Shown piece by piece: positions 46,606 to 55,814 of a stretch of 64,000 bases of DNA. The translations under genes and the position numbers were made by a program. The stretch comes from Enterococcus gallinarum NBRC 100675 (lineage in GTDB: Bacteria > Bacillota > Bacilli > Lactobacillales > Enterococcaceae), in NCBI RefSeq assembly GCF_001544275.1, contig NZ_BCQE01000017.1:1-64000 (forward strand), given 5' to 3'. Within the stretch, counting starts at the first letter, position 1. Each line of letters starts with the position of its first letter. The notes under the pieces were generated by a model. The model did no database searches. It worked only from the letters and a program-made list of their open reading frames with translations, and was not told the origin of the DNA.

Positions 46606-46923
46606 CTAGAAAAAGAATCGAATCGCCGCCATCGTGATGACGCCTGTAACAACGATCTTCATCAAATCTTTTGTATAATAACCGACCACTAGCGCTGGTA
46701 AACAAGCAACGGTTTCTTTGACTTTAAGCAACGGAAATTGTCCTTCACGAAAAACCAACAGGTTTTGAACAAGCAGCGCCCCAAGAATACAAAGGGGCAA
46801 GTAGCTTAGAAAGATCGTGAATTTTTCAGGAAAAACTAATTTCTTCGAAAATAAAAACGGCAGCACCCGAGGTATCCAAGTAACGACACCACAAGCTATC
46901 ATCAGTATAACAAAATCAATCAT
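46606..46923 (-). CDS. azlD: Branched-chain amino acid exporter subunit AzlD
   Basis: Small (105-residue) four-helix membrane protein of the AzlD family, partner of AzlC in export of branched-chain amino acids and analogues. It begins MIDFVILMIACGVVTWIPRVLPFLF, the typical AzlD N-terminus with the Pro-Arg pair. It overlaps azlC by eight bases, so the two are translationally coupled. Confidence 0.9.
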   Translation of the reverse strand: MIDFVILMIACGVVTWIPRVLPFLFSKKLVFPEKFTIFLSYLPLCILGALLVQNLLVFREGQFPLLKVKETVACLPALVVGYYTKDLMKIVVTGVITMAAIRFFF

Positions 46924-47623
46924 GATGTGTCACCGTCCCTATCAAACATCCAATCAAAGTGGCAGCAATCACGGCTACTTCAGCTGTTGAAATTCGCATA
47001 AAAAGGACCAATGAAATTACCACAGCGGCTAGCACCAGCACCGTCTGCTTGGTCTTCTTTTTTAAAGGCAACTCTACTTGAAAAAGGAATAAGCCAACAA
47101 ACATAGCCACTAGTGCAAAGTCCAGTCCTAATGCTTCAGGATCCGGAATATATGACCCTAACAACGCTCCTAAGAAAGTGGCAAAGATCCAACTTAAATA
47201 GGCCATGACATTCAACCCGTGGGTCCACCGGGTAGTGATCGGTTTGTTTTGTTGCAAAGCTGTCGTTAAAACTCCATAGGATTCGTCTGTCAGCAATGTG
47301 CCGATGCCAATTCCTGACACTAATGAAGCAGAACGGAAATAAGGTGCCACCGATAAACTCATCAAAAAGTGGCGTAAGTTTACTAAGAAAACTGTCGCAA
47401 CGATCGAAGTAAACGGTGCTTGAATAGCCAAAAGGGCACAGATGATAAACTGGGCACTTCCAGCATAGACAATGATCGACATCAAGAGGACTTCAATGAC
47501 CGTCAAGCCGATTCCTTTTCCCACGACCCCCATTGCAAAACCAATGCCTAAATAACCCAGAATCGTTGGAATGCAGGCAATAACTCCATCACTGAACTGT
47601 TCATATCTTTCAATTTTCTGCAA
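46916..47623 (-). CDS. azlC: Branched-chain amino acid exporter subunit AzlC
   Basis: A 235-residue membrane protein of the AzlC/YgaZ family with FSDGVIACIPTILGYLGIGFAMGVVG near the start and about six to seven hydrophobic segments. The likely start is TTG 47623, eight bases after GGAGG, giving the N-terminus MQKIERYEQFSDGV. Open ATG codons further upstream (47662, 47659) lie inside a terminator hairpin and have no ribosome-binding site. The ribosome-binding site itself is the 3' arm of that hairpin. Confidence 0.88.
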   Translation of the reverse strand: MQKIERYEQFSDGVIACIPTILGYLGIGFAMGVVGKGIGLTVIEVLLMSIIVYAGSAQFIICALLAIQAPFTSIVATVFLVNLRHFLMSLSVAPYFRSASLVSGIGIGTLLTDESYGVLTTALQQNKPITTRWTHGLNVMAYLSWIFATFLGALLGSYIPDPEALGLDFALVAMFVGLFLFQVELPLKKKTKQTVLVLAAVVISLVLFMRISTAEVAVIAATLIGCLIGTVTHHD

Positions 47624-47624
47624 C

Positions 47625-47680
47625 AAAAAAACCTCCGTTTCCGATTGATTATCATCCATCATATCGAAAAGCCGGAGGAG
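47625..47680 (-). terminator. Terminator after mapZ that contains the azlC ribosome-binding site
   Basis: Minus-strand CCTCCGGCTTTTCGAT pairs with ATCGGAAACGGAGG (arms 47663-47678 and 47632-47645) and seven U residues follow. This ends mapZ transcription. The GGAGG of the 3' arm is also the Shine-Dalgarno of azlC, so the same fold hides it. Confidence 0.75.
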
Positions 47681-47739
47681 AAACAAGCTGTTTTTGATTC
47701 AATAATGTAATTATGCTGAAAATTTTCTAAGTGTCACCA

Positions 47740-49695
47740 TCACCGAATCGTATGGTCATTTCCATTTCCACGGAAATACCCGGTTTTGGCATTCACTGTA
47801 AAGAGATACATTGGAAAAGCGGAATCACCGGTCCCTTTCAACAAGGAGCCTTGGTTGTTGGTTGCATAAAAATTATAGTAACCTTCTCCATTCACGATTC
47901 GTACGCGCTCAAAGGTATAACCCCCTTCAACGACATAGCCGCGAGCAATTGCGGTTGCAATGATCTTTTCTTGGACACCAGGCGCCCAATTCCAAGCCGG
48001 ATTGCTAGAGTCTGCCAAATCACTTGCACGTGCTGGAATGATTGGTTGATTATTGGTATTCGTTGGGGTATTTGGCGATAATACATAATCAGCTTCAGAA
48101 GACTGGCTATCGTTAGCCGTAGTTGTTTCTTGAGCTGCGGCGGCTTTTTCCGCTTGTGCCTGAGCTGCTTCTTGGGCCGCCTTCTCTTTAGCAGCCTTCG
48201 CGGCAGCTTCTTTTTTCTTCAGTGCAGAATCAATCGGTGCTATCTCAGCGGTCAATTGCTCTTTTAAAGAAGCAATCGGCAATGCATCGATCTTCTTCAC
48301 TAAATCATTGTAGCTTTTTCGTGTGACTTTGTCAGAAAGTTCACCCTCTTTATTCAAAGCAACCGTGCTTTTGACTGCATTTTGTACTTCTTCGATCTGG
48401 GCATACTCTTTTTGCCCTTGATCAATCGCCCGATTCACTAATTGATCGAATGGTGTTTCAGATGTTCTTTTTGACATGGTCACTGCAGAAGGTTCTTTTA
48501 AGGAAACCTTCTGCAATTGATCTTCAATGATCACTGGACTAGCGAAATACCCATTGATTTCCGAAAGAGTCGCCATCTTTTCTTTGATTGTTTCAGATTG
48601 AGCCAACAAGTCCGGGTAACGGCTTTCCGTTTTATACTTGGCTAGTCGATCAGTCAATGCCTTCAATTGCGTAGTTGTTTTGTCTGCTTTGATAAATTCT
48701 TGGTTATCGTCGGTATAAAAATCGGCTAGATCCGCTTCGATCTGATCCAGCTCACTTGCTGTCGCAATTTGTCCTTGACGAGCGGTCTCTTCGTAATAAT
48801 ACCAGCCACCTGCAGAAACAAGTACCAACGCCGCAGCCGCTACATAGAATTTTTTGCGTGACTTTTTATTTTTGGGCAGTGGATCGGTTTTACTCTTCGT
48901 ATTTTCAGATACCGCTGTTTTCTCTGGAATTTCGGCAAACTTTGTTTCTTCTGCTTCAATTTTCGGTTGCGGACTCTCTGTTGATTGAGGACTTTCTGAA
49001 GATTCAGTAATCGCTGCAGTATCAGTTTGTTCATCTTCTAATCCAGATTGAGATTGTTCCTCCGTTAGAGGAAGAGCCTTTTTATCGTCCGTGACTTCCG
49101 GTATCACTGGAACATCTGTCGCATCTTCATCCATCTCTGAATTTTTATGTTGACGAATATAAGCAGATAAAATAGCCGAATCGTGATCTTCAGGGACCTC
49201 GGCTGAATCTACTAAATCATTGGGCTCTGCGGAACTTTCTGTGATCGATTGGATTCCTTTGTCTGATCCAGATGCTTCATTGCTTTCATTTCCAGCGTGC
49301 ATCGATTGTTCTGCTGACTGATGTTCAAGTGACTGTGATTCGATCGTTTCGGACGCATCTGATAGCGTTTCTTTTGAAACGGGTGTCTGTTCTATATTTG
49401 GGTTCGTTATCAGCTCTTGCACGTTTACGTCGTCTTCTGACTGATTGTTCTTTGACTCATCAGTTTCATTCTTGTCTTCGAAATGTTCAATTAATTCACC
49501 TAAGGGAACATCTTTAAAATCAGACCAGCGGATATCATCATTTTGCTGCGGATTCTTTTCGGATACCGTCTCATTCGTATGAGGGGCTTCTTTTTCATTT
49601 GCCTCATCTGCTTTAACAAACTCAAAGCCGCAGTTTGGACATTTCTTTTGTGCATCAATTGATTCAAATCCACATTGAGGACATGTTTTCATCAT
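47740..49695 (-). CDS. mapZ: Mid-cell-anchored division protein MapZ (LocZ)
   Basis: Positions the Z-ring at mid-cell in streptococci and enterococci by binding peptidoglycan outside and FtsZ inside. The 651-residue protein starts with a zinc ribbon (Cys5, Cys8, Cys19, Cys22) and a long acidic, disordered cytoplasmic region. The conserved SAILSAYIRQHKNSEM is near residue 173, and a membrane helix covers 282-300. The extracellular part has helical FYTDDNQEFIKADKTTTQLKAL, an Ala/Gln-rich stalk, and a C-terminal domain (ATAIARGYVVEGGYTFERVRIVNGEGYYN...KTGYFRGNG) closely like pneumococcal MapZ. Confidence 0.88.
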   Translation of the reverse strand: MMKTCPQCGFESIDAQKKCPNCGFEFVKADEANEKEAPHTNETVSEKNPQQNDDIRWSDFKDVPLGELIEHFEDKNETDESKNNQSEDDVNVQELITNPNIEQTPVSKETLSDASETIESQSLEHQSAEQSMHAGNESNEASGSDKGIQSITESSAEPNDLVDSAEVPEDHDSAILSAYIRQHKNSEMDEDATDVPVIPEVTDDKKALPLTEEQSQSGLEDEQTDTAAITESSESPQSTESPQPKIEAEETKFAEIPEKTAVSENTKSKTDPLPKNKKSRKKFYVAAAALVLVSAGGWYYYEETARQGQIATASELDQIEADLADFYTDDNQEFIKADKTTTQLKALTDRLAKYKTESRYPDLLAQSETIKEKMATLSEINGYFASPVIIEDQLQKVSLKEPSAVTMSKRTSETPFDQLVNRAIDQGQKEYAQIEEVQNAVKSTVALNKEGELSDKVTRKSYNDLVKKIDALPIASLKEQLTAEIAPIDSALKKKEAAAKAAKEKAAQEAAQAQAEKAAAAQETTTANDSQSSEADYVLSPNTPTNTNNQPIIPARASDLADSSNPAWNWAPGVQEKIIATAIARGYVVEGGYTFERVRIVNGEGYYNFYATNNQGSLLKGTGDSAFPMYLFTVNAKTGYFRGNGNDHTIR

Positions 49696-49837
49696 TTGTT
49701 CGAATTTGCTCCTTTTATTTTGAACCTGCTTCGGCAGTTATCTGTTCATCGTTGAAAGGTTTCATTTTACTACAGAATATCACACTTATAGACTTGCCCT
49801 TTATTCACTGGCTTTGGTGAAAAAACTCTCTGTACCA

Positions 49838-49867
49838 AAATGATTCACCTTCGTGTAAATGATTCAC
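49838..49867. repeat. 11-bp direct repeats upstream of mapZ
   Basis: AAATGATTCAC occurs at 49838-49848 and again at 49857-49867, 19 bp apart, about 150 bp upstream of the mapZ start. A partial third copy (TTCAC) is at about 49804. They may be a regulator site. The rest of the 49696-49965 gap holds no gene, and I see no convincing promoter in it. Confidence 0.4.
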
Positions 49868-49965
49868 AAAATTAAATTTATCATATTCAAAGCAATTAGC
49901 CAACACTTGCTTCGTTACGTTTTTATTAAGTTCATTACTTTTCCTACGAAAGTTCGCTAAACCAC

Positions 49966-50015
49966 AAGAAAAAGACTTCTCCAAGGATACTTCTTGGAAA
50001 AGTCTTTGTGGTCTC
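49966..50015 (-). terminator. Terminator of dnaG-rpoD
   Basis: Minus-strand CCACAAAGACTTTTCCAAG/CTTGGAGAAGTCTTTTTCTTGTGG hairpin with a short U-run, just after the rpoD stop. Confidence 0.82.
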
Positions 50016-50019
50016 AGTT

Positions 50020-51126
50020 TTATTCTAGAAAATCTTTTAATTGTTTTGAGCGGGATGGATGGCGTAATTTACGTAACGCTTTTGCTTCGATCTGACGAAT
50101 CCGTTCTCTCGTTACACCAAAAACTTTTCCGACTTCTTCTAAAGTGCGTGTCCGACCATCATCGATACCAAAACGCAATCGCAAAACATTTTCTTCACGA
50201 TCGGTCAACGTATCCAGTACATCTTCCAGTTGTTCTTTCAACAATTCGTAAGCTGCATGTTCGGCGGGACTTGTCGCATCTTGATCTTCGATAAAATCGC
50301 CTAGATGGGAATCATCCTCTTCACCGATCGGTGTTTCCAATGAAACTGGCTCTTGTGCGATTTTCAAGATTTCACGTACTTTTTCAGTTGGCAGATCCAT
50401 TTCTGCTCCGATTTCTTCCGGCGTCGGTTCGCGACCTAGATCTTGCAGTAATTGCCGTTGGATTCGAATCAATTTATTGATTGTTTCCACCATATGGACT
50501 GGAATCCGAATCGTCCGTGCTTGGTCGGCAATAGCACGAGTGATTGCTTGACGAATCCACCAAGTGGCATAAGTCGAGAACTTGAATCCTTTGCGGTAAT
50601 CGAATTTTTCAACAGCTTTCATCAAGCCCATGTTTCCTTCTTGGATCAAGTCCAAAAACTGCATCCCCCGACCAACGTAACGTTTCGCAATACTTACAAC
50701 GAGACGTAAATTGGCTTCAGCTAACCGTTGTTTCGCTTCTTGGTCGCCTTCTTCGATTTTTAAAGCAAGGGCTACTTCTTCTTCGGCAGTCAATAAGGGT
50801 ACGCGTCCGATTTCTTTCAGATACATCCGTACCGGATCATTGATCTTGACACCCGTAGGAGCGGAAAGATCTTCTTGTGGTTGCGTTGCTTGCTGTTTTT
50901 CATTGCTCTTTAGACTACGAACGGAAGGCTCCCCATTCTCATCTACTACACTGATCCCTGAGTCTTCCAATTTTTGGATCAGCTTGTCCATTGCGTCTGC
51001 ATCTAAAGAATAAGGGGTCGCTAAATGATTGGTTAGTTCGTCATAAACGACTTGTCCTTTTGGTTTGTTTTCTTTGATAAATTCGGCAACAGCTTTGTCA
51101 TATGTTTTCTTTGTTTCTTCTGCCAT
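50020..51126 (-). CDS. rpoD: RNA polymerase primary sigma factor (sigma-A)
   Basis: Housekeeping sigma factor directing RNA polymerase to TTGACA/TATAAT promoters. The 368-residue protein has region 1.1 at the N-terminus and region 1.2 ([22 protein letters not shown]). Region 2 contains [27 protein letters not shown] and [14 protein letters not shown]. Region 3 follows, and region 4 has [39 protein letters not shown]. It lies 23 bases behind dnaG, a widespread arrangement. Confidence 0.98.
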   Translation of the reverse strand: MAEETKKTYDKAVAEFIKENKPKGQVVYDELTNHLATPYSLDADAMDKLIQKLEDSGISVVDENGEPSVRSLKSNEKQQATQPQEDLSAPTGVKINDPVRMYLKEIGRVPLLTAEEEVALALKIEEGDQEAKQRLAEANLRLVVSIAKRYVGRGMQFLDLIQEGNMGLMKAVEKFDYRKGFKFSTYATWWIRQAITRAIADQARTIRIPVHMVETINKLIRIQRQLLQDLGREPTPEEIGAEMDLPTEKVREILKIAQEPVSLETPIGEEDDSHLGDFIEDQDATSPAEHAAYELLKEQLEDVLDTLTDREENVLRLRFGIDDGRTRTLEEVGKVFGVTRERIRQIEAKALRKLRHPSRSKQLKDFLE

Positions 51127-51149
51127 GAAAGAAAGCCCCTTTCAGTTCG

Positions 51150-52979
51150 CTATTTAGCTTGTTTCAACCGTTTGGTCAAATCAATGATCGCAATTGCTAA
51201 TTCCAACTCTAATTGCTGGTTTCCTTTTTGTCGTGCTTCTTGCTGCTGGATTCGTTTTTGATTGATTTCTTCAGCAATGCCCGACTTACGAAATACCTGC
51301 AGAAGGTCTTGGAATTCTTGTTCCGTCCCCTCTTCAGAAGCTTTGATATCAGCGATCTCGATCACTTGTTGTTTCATTTGTTCATCTTTCAAAAAATCCA
51401 AGAATTTTGCTAGGATAAATTGCTCTTCGGTTTCCATATACGCATCGTATAAAAAATAGATTTGTTGGTATTTATCATGAATAAACGCAACACCGGTACT
51501 TTTAAAACGAGGATTCAGCGTATTGTCATGGAACAGACGATATAACAGTAATTCCTCCGCCTTTTCTACCTGAGTTTTCCGTTGCTGTCGTGGTGGCGGT
51601 GGTGCTACACTCACTGTTTCACGAACTGGCGGTGAAGGCGTTGAGGTCGGCTGCGTCTGTTTTAACTGTCGCAATTGCGTCTGTAGTGTTTCTCGACTAA
51701 TATGAAATTCAGTTGAAAGTTGTGTCAAGTATCGGTCTTGTTCTAGCAAAGAATCTACATGCTGTAATTCTTGCAAGACCTCTTGGACATAATCGATCTG
51801 TTCTTTTTCATTGGCCAAGTTGCGATTGGCACGATGAAAGTCCATTTTGAATGCAAAAACCGTTTCTCTGCCATGCATGGCCAGTTTGAAAAAGGCCTCT
51901 GTGCCATACTTTCGCACATAATCATCCGGGTCCAGACGTTCAGGGACTCGAACGACGGAGAGATTCACGCGGCTATGTTCTTGTAAAAGATCAATCCCGC
52001 GATTCGTTGCATTGATTCCTGCCTGGTCACCATCATAACAAAGGATGACTTCTGTAGCGACACGTTCAATATTGGCAATCTGCTGGTTCGTCAAACTAGT
52101 TCCCATTGAAGCGATCCCGTTCTCGATTCCTGATTGCCACGCTGCGATTACATCCATAAAGCCTTCAAATAGAAAGACTTGGCCTTCTTTTCGGATTGAT
52201 CGCCGTGCTTTATCAAAGTTGAAAAGCACTTCACGCTTATTGAAAAGCATTGTTTCTGGACTGTTCAAATACTTGGGCTGGTCTTTGCTGTCATCCTGTT
52301 CCGTTTGAAACCAGCGTCCAGAAAAACCGATGGTCTTTCCTTGTGGGTTCCGAATCGGAAACATGATTCTTTGATAAAAACGGTCAGCAAGTTGCCCATC
52401 GTTTCTTTGTACAAAGAGACCTGTATCCGCAAAAAATGCCGCATTTGCTTTTTCATTCAAAAAAACTTTTTCCAAAAAGGCACGCTCGTTAGGCGCAAAA
52501 CCAATCTGAAATTCGTCGATCAGTGCCATCGTCAATCCGCGTTCCAGCAAATAATCCAATGCGCCTTGCCCGGCAGCCGTATTGACTAACATGTGATGAT
52601 AGACTTCAGCAGCTTTTTCATGCAACGCTATCAATTGATTTTGCTGAGAAGAGGTTGCATCAATTGCTTCGGTTTGCTTGTATTGCTCGTCTAAAGGGAT
52701 ATCACTGATTTCTGCAACTTTCAAAACAGATTCTGGAAAACTTAATCCTTCTAACTCTTGCAAAAAACCAAAGACATTGCCTCCGCGGCCACAGCCAAAA
52801 CAATGATAGATCTGCTTGTCTTCTGCCACAGAAAAAGAAGGTGACTTTTCGTTGTGGAAGGGACATAATCCAAAATAGTTTTTCCCAGATTTCTTCAACT
52901 GGACGTACTGACCAACGATATCAACGATATTACTTCGTTCTCGAATATCATCAATGACCGTTTGAGGTATTCGTGCCAT
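51150..52979 (-). CDS. dnaG: DNA primase
   Basis: Synthesises RNA primers at the replication fork. The 609-residue protein has an N-terminal zinc-binding domain (Cys39, His42, Cys60, Cys63 in CPFHNEKSPSFSVAEDKQIYHCFGCG). The TOPRIM core includes VFLFEGFMDVIAAWQSG and VILCYDGDQAGINA. The C-terminal helicase-binding region carries a Pro/Thr-rich linker near residue 440. AGGTGAG precedes the ATG. It is the first gene of dnaG-rpoD. Confidence 0.98.
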   Translation of the reverse strand: MARIPQTVIDDIRERSNIVDIVGQYVQLKKSGKNYFGLCPFHNEKSPSFSVAEDKQIYHCFGCGRGGNVFGFLQELEGLSFPESVLKVAEISDIPLDEQYKQTEAIDATSSQQNQLIALHEKAAEVYHHMLVNTAAGQGALDYLLERGLTMALIDEFQIGFAPNERAFLEKVFLNEKANAAFFADTGLFVQRNDGQLADRFYQRIMFPIRNPQGKTIGFSGRWFQTEQDDSKDQPKYLNSPETMLFNKREVLFNFDKARRSIRKEGQVFLFEGFMDVIAAWQSGIENGIASMGTSLTNQQIANIERVATEVILCYDGDQAGINATNRGIDLLQEHSRVNLSVVRVPERLDPDDYVRKYGTEAFFKLAMHGRETVFAFKMDFHRANRNLANEKEQIDYVQEVLQELQHVDSLLEQDRYLTQLSTEFHISRETLQTQLRQLKQTQPTSTPSPPVRETVSVAPPPPRQQRKTQVEKAEELLLYRLFHDNTLNPRFKSTGVAFIHDKYQQIYFLYDAYMETEEQFILAKFLDFLKDEQMKQQVIEIADIKASEEGTEQEFQDLLQVFRKSGIAEEINQKRIQQQEARQKGNQQLELELAIAIIDLTKRLKQAK

Positions 52980-53025
52980 CCACTCACCTCCATTCGGTAA
53001 GTATTCCCGTATTCATTAGGTAAAA

Positions 53026-53058
53026 AATCGCACCAATCAGAATCAGTGCGACGAACAA
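53026..53058 (-). terminator. Terminator downstream of the lysozyme-like gene
   Basis: Minus-strand TCGCACTGAT/ATTGGTGCGA stem with TTTTTT, between the lysozyme-like gene and dnaG. Confidence 0.85.
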
Positions 53059-53137
53059 TTAGACAGAATCACTCATATTGATTCTATCATATTTTATTGT
53101 TTTTTCAAGTCTTTTACCTGCTTGATTTCAGAGACTT

Positions 53138-53767
53138 TCAAGAAAACAAAATACTACCCATTTTTATCTTCCATTGATTGAATTTTACCACATCTGCATA
53201 AAATAAATTGCCACCATTGTGATACAAATAACCGCCATTATAAGTGATCGACTGCCACCCCCAGTAACGATAGGTTTGCTCATTATCATTTCCTAGCAAA
53301 GGAGAAAGCACTTCTTTTGAATAGGACTCTGCCAGTTCTAGCGTATTTTCGCCACCATTCTTGGCTACATAATCAATATAGTCCGTCCCAAAATTATAGG
53401 CTTGAACGGCGGTCCACAGATCACAGTTCATGTCAGCAGATTTTTTGATCAGTTTAGCCAGATAAGCCACTCCCTGCTCGATACTATCTTGGGCATTTTC
53501 AAATTGATTTTGTTTCCCGTAAGCACTCTCTGAGCTTTGCATCGGGTCGTTTCCTTCCCCTTTTGATTCAGTCAACATAATACTCATCGCTAATTCCTGA
53601 TAGTCGCTGATGCCATATTTTTCTGTTTGCTCAGCGATTGTTTCTTCATAAGAATACACTTTCTTTAGAGCTGTATAATTTTTATAGCCTAAAAACAGTC
53701 CGCCGATAAGCAACAGGACTCCAGCTATTTTTGCTATAAAAATAAAAAATCGTCGCAGTTTTCTCAT
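53138..53767 (-). CDS. Membrane-anchored lysozyme-family protein (PvaA-like)
   Basis: A 209-residue predicted cell-wall hydrolase of the lysozyme-like superfamily. An N-terminal membrane anchor (about residues 8-27) is followed by a catalytic domain. IAEQTEKYGISDYQELAMSIMLTESKGEGNDPMQSSES carries the likely catalytic Glu near residue 69. DLWTAVQAYNFGTDYIDYV and QTYRYWGWQSITYNGGYLYHNGGNLFYADVV follow. Similar to pneumococcal vaccine antigen A and the lysozyme domain of CwlT-type proteins. Monocistronic. Confidence 0.85.
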   Translation of the reverse strand: MRKLRRFFIFIAKIAGVLLLIGGLFLGYKNYTALKKVYSYEETIAEQTEKYGISDYQELAMSIMLTESKGEGNDPMQSSESAYGKQNQFENAQDSIEQGVAYLAKLIKKSADMNCDLWTAVQAYNFGTDYIDYVAKNGGENTLELAESYSKEVLSPLLGNDNEQTYRYWGWQSITYNGGYLYHNGGNLFYADVVKFNQWKIKMGSILFS

Positions 53768-53883
53768 GGAAAAACATCCTATCTTTTTAGTGTCAGCTTC
53801 TATCCTACTATGAAACTTATTTGCTGACTAGGTTTGTTTTCCTCCATCTAAAATCCTTAATAAAATCACAAAGAAATTTAGAA

Positions 53884-53928
53884 AAAGAAACAGTGACTGT
53901 CCTAAAAGGCTCTAGTCACTGCTTCATT
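53884..53928 (-). terminator. Terminator of tufB
   Basis: Minus-strand AGCAGTGACT...AGTCACTG hairpin followed by TTTCTTTTTC, about 20 bases after the tuf stop. Confidence 0.85.
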
Positions 53929-53945
53929 CTTGTTGAAACACTGAT

Positions 53946-55133
53946 TTATTTTTCAATTTCAGTAACGATACCGGAACCAACAGTGCGGCCACCTTCACGA
54001 ATAGAGAAAGTCGTTCCATTTTCAACGGCGATTGGATGAATCAATTCCACATCGATGGTCACGTTGTCACCTGGCATCACCATTTCTGTTCCTTCAGGCA
54101 ATGTAATGTTCCCTGTCACATCCGTTGTACGGAAATAAAATTGTGGACGATAGTTGTTGAAGAATGGTGTATGACGACCACCTTCTTCTTTCGTCAATAC
54201 ATAAACTTCTGCTTGGAATTTTGTATGTGGTGTGATCGAACCTGGTTTAGCCAACACTTGTCCTCGTTCAATTTCGTCACGAGTGATCCCTCTCAGCAAG
54301 ACACCTACATTGTCACCGGCTTCCCCAAAGTCCATCGTCTTGCGGAACATTTCGACGCCTGTCACTACAGCTTTTTGGGTTTCAGGTTTGATACCGACGA
54401 TTTCTACTTCATCGCCTACCCGAACTGTTCCCCGATCGATCCGTCCGGAAGCAACTGTTCCTCGTCCAGTAATCGAAAAGACATCTTCAACTGGCAAGAG
54501 TAATGGTTTGTCTGTATCACGCTCAGGTGTTGGGATATAGCTGTCTACTGTATCCATTAATTCCATGATGGCAGCTTCTGCATCAGGGTCTCCTTCCAAC
54601 GCTTTTAATGCCGAACCTTTGATAACAGGAATGTCATCCCCTGGAAAATTATATTCAGATAGCAGTTCTCTTACTTCCATTTCTACTAAATCAATCAATT
54701 CTTCGTCATCGACTAAATCGATTTTGTTCAAGAAAACAATCAGATGTTTCACACCAACTTGTCTCGAAAGCAAGATATGTTCCCGGGTTTGAGGCATTGG
54801 ACCATCTGTTGCGGATACAACTAAAATCGCACCATCCATTTGGGCAGCACCGGTAATCATATTTTTAACATAATCCGCGTGTCCTGGAGCGTCAATGTGA
54901 GCATAGTGACGTTTTTCTGTTTCATATTCAACGTGAGCGGTATTGATCGTGATACCACGTTCCCGTTCTTCAGGAGCCGCATCAATACTTGCGTAATCTT
55001 GCGGATTAGCGAGTCCTTTTTTACCAAGAACTGTCGTAATGGCAGCAGTCAGTGTCGTTTTCCCATGATCCACGTGTCCAATTGTACCAATGTTTACATG
55101 TGGTTTACTACGATCATAATGTTGTTTTGCCAT
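53946..55133 (-). CDS. tufB: Elongation factor Tu, second enterococcal type
   Basis: GTPase delivering aminoacyl-tRNA to the ribosome. The 395-residue protein has [25 protein letters not shown] and all three EF-Tu domains. It is not next to fusA or rps genes, so it is not the str-operon copy. Residues such as [39 protein letters not shown] and [13 protein letters not shown] resemble streptococcal and lactococcal EF-Tu more than the usual enterococcal TufA. This matches the horizontally acquired tufB reported from many Enterococcus species. ATG 55133 has AGGAGGG upstream. Confidence 0.92.
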   Translation of the reverse strand: MAKQHYDRSKPHVNIGTIGHVDHGKTTLTAAITTVLGKKGLANPQDYASIDAAPEERERGITINTAHVEYETEKRHYAHIDAPGHADYVKNMITGAAQMDGAILVVSATDGPMPQTREHILLSRQVGVKHLIVFLNKIDLVDDEELIDLVEMEVRELLSEYNFPGDDIPVIKGSALKALEGDPDAEAAIMELMDTVDSYIPTPERDTDKPLLLPVEDVFSITGRGTVASGRIDRGTVRVGDEVEIVGIKPETQKAVVTGVEMFRKTMDFGEAGDNVGVLLRGITRDEIERGQVLAKPGSITPHTKFQAEVYVLTKEEGGRHTPFFNNYRPQFYFRTTDVTGNITLPEGTEMVMPGDNVTIDVELIHPIAVENGTTFSIREGGRTVGSGIVTEIEK

Positions 55134-55257
55134 AATAATTTCCCTCCTAAATGAGATGTAGCGCCGTTGGATCGGCTCTACTATCAATTATAGACTTTTC
55201 CTTACAAAAGTAAAAAATTCTTCCTTACTTATTTTTTGTAAGTTTAAATCTATCTCT

Positions 55258-55285
55258 ATTATAGGTCAAATTTAGTCAAAGTCAA
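55258..55285 (-). promoter_or_regulatory. tufB promoter
   Basis: Minus-strand TTGACT (55280-55285), 16 bases and TATAAT (55258-55263), about 125 bases before the tufB ATG. A second TATAAT lies nearer the gene (about 55187) but has a poor -35. Confidence 0.6.
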
Positions 55286-55407
55286 GAATATTGTCTCCTT
55301 CATTGTTCGCCGTTTTTATTCAAAATTTCTAAGATTTGCTTTGATTTTGATAAAATAGTTGGACGGGTCTGCTTTTTTATAGAATAATAGATATGAGGTG
55401 AACAGGA

Positions 55408-55767
55408 ATGAAAAAAATCATTGCGAGTTTGATCGTCTTTGGCGTTTTCTTAGGCGGCTGTTTCTTTGCCTACCGTTATTACTATGGCGGCACTGCTTAT
55501 TACACCGAAATCACTACTAGCGGTACCCACTCAACATCAATTGCCAGTGATGGTGTGGCTCAAGATATTTATAAATATGAACAAGCGGCTTATAATGAAT
55601 CCGGTGAAGAGAAGATCGTTCAAATGAATGAACATCGCTCCAAGCCCCTACGAGAAGGTGCCTATCTGAAACTGTTAGTCAATCCCCGCAAAGGCGTCCT
55701 CAGTTGGGAAGAAGTCTCACAAGAAGACGTACCCAAACCCGCTTTGGATCAACTCAACAATAAATAA
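55408..55767 (+). CDS. YxeA family protein (DUF1093)
   Basis: A 119-residue secreted or membrane-anchored protein with an N-terminal hydrophobic segment (about residues 4-22). A small domain with YYGGTAYYTEITTSG and LREGAYLKLLVNPRKGVLSWEEV identifies the YxeA/DUF1093 family. Function is unknown. AGGTGAACAGGA precedes the ATG. Single gene, convergent with the nucleoid-associated-protein gene and sharing its terminator. Confidence 0.88.
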   Translation: MKKIIASLIVFGVFLGGCFFAYRYYYGGTAYYTEITTSGTHSTSIASDGVAQDIYKYEQAAYNESGEEKIVQMNEHRSKPLREGAYLKLLVNPRKGVLSWEEVSQEDVPKPALDQLNNK

Positions 55768-55814
55768 AAATAGCTGCCAGAGACTCCTTGAGAAGAGCCT
55801 GGCAGCTATTTTTA
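55766..55814. terminator. Bidirectional terminator
   Basis: AAAAATAGCTGCCAG/CTGGCAGCTATTTTTA stem between convergent genes, beginning at the yxeA stop codon. Confidence 0.92.

Noticed and set aside
47662-47686. ATG starts for azlC upstream of 47623
   Set aside because: They lie in the terminator hairpin without a Shine-Dalgarno and would add a non-conserved N-terminus.
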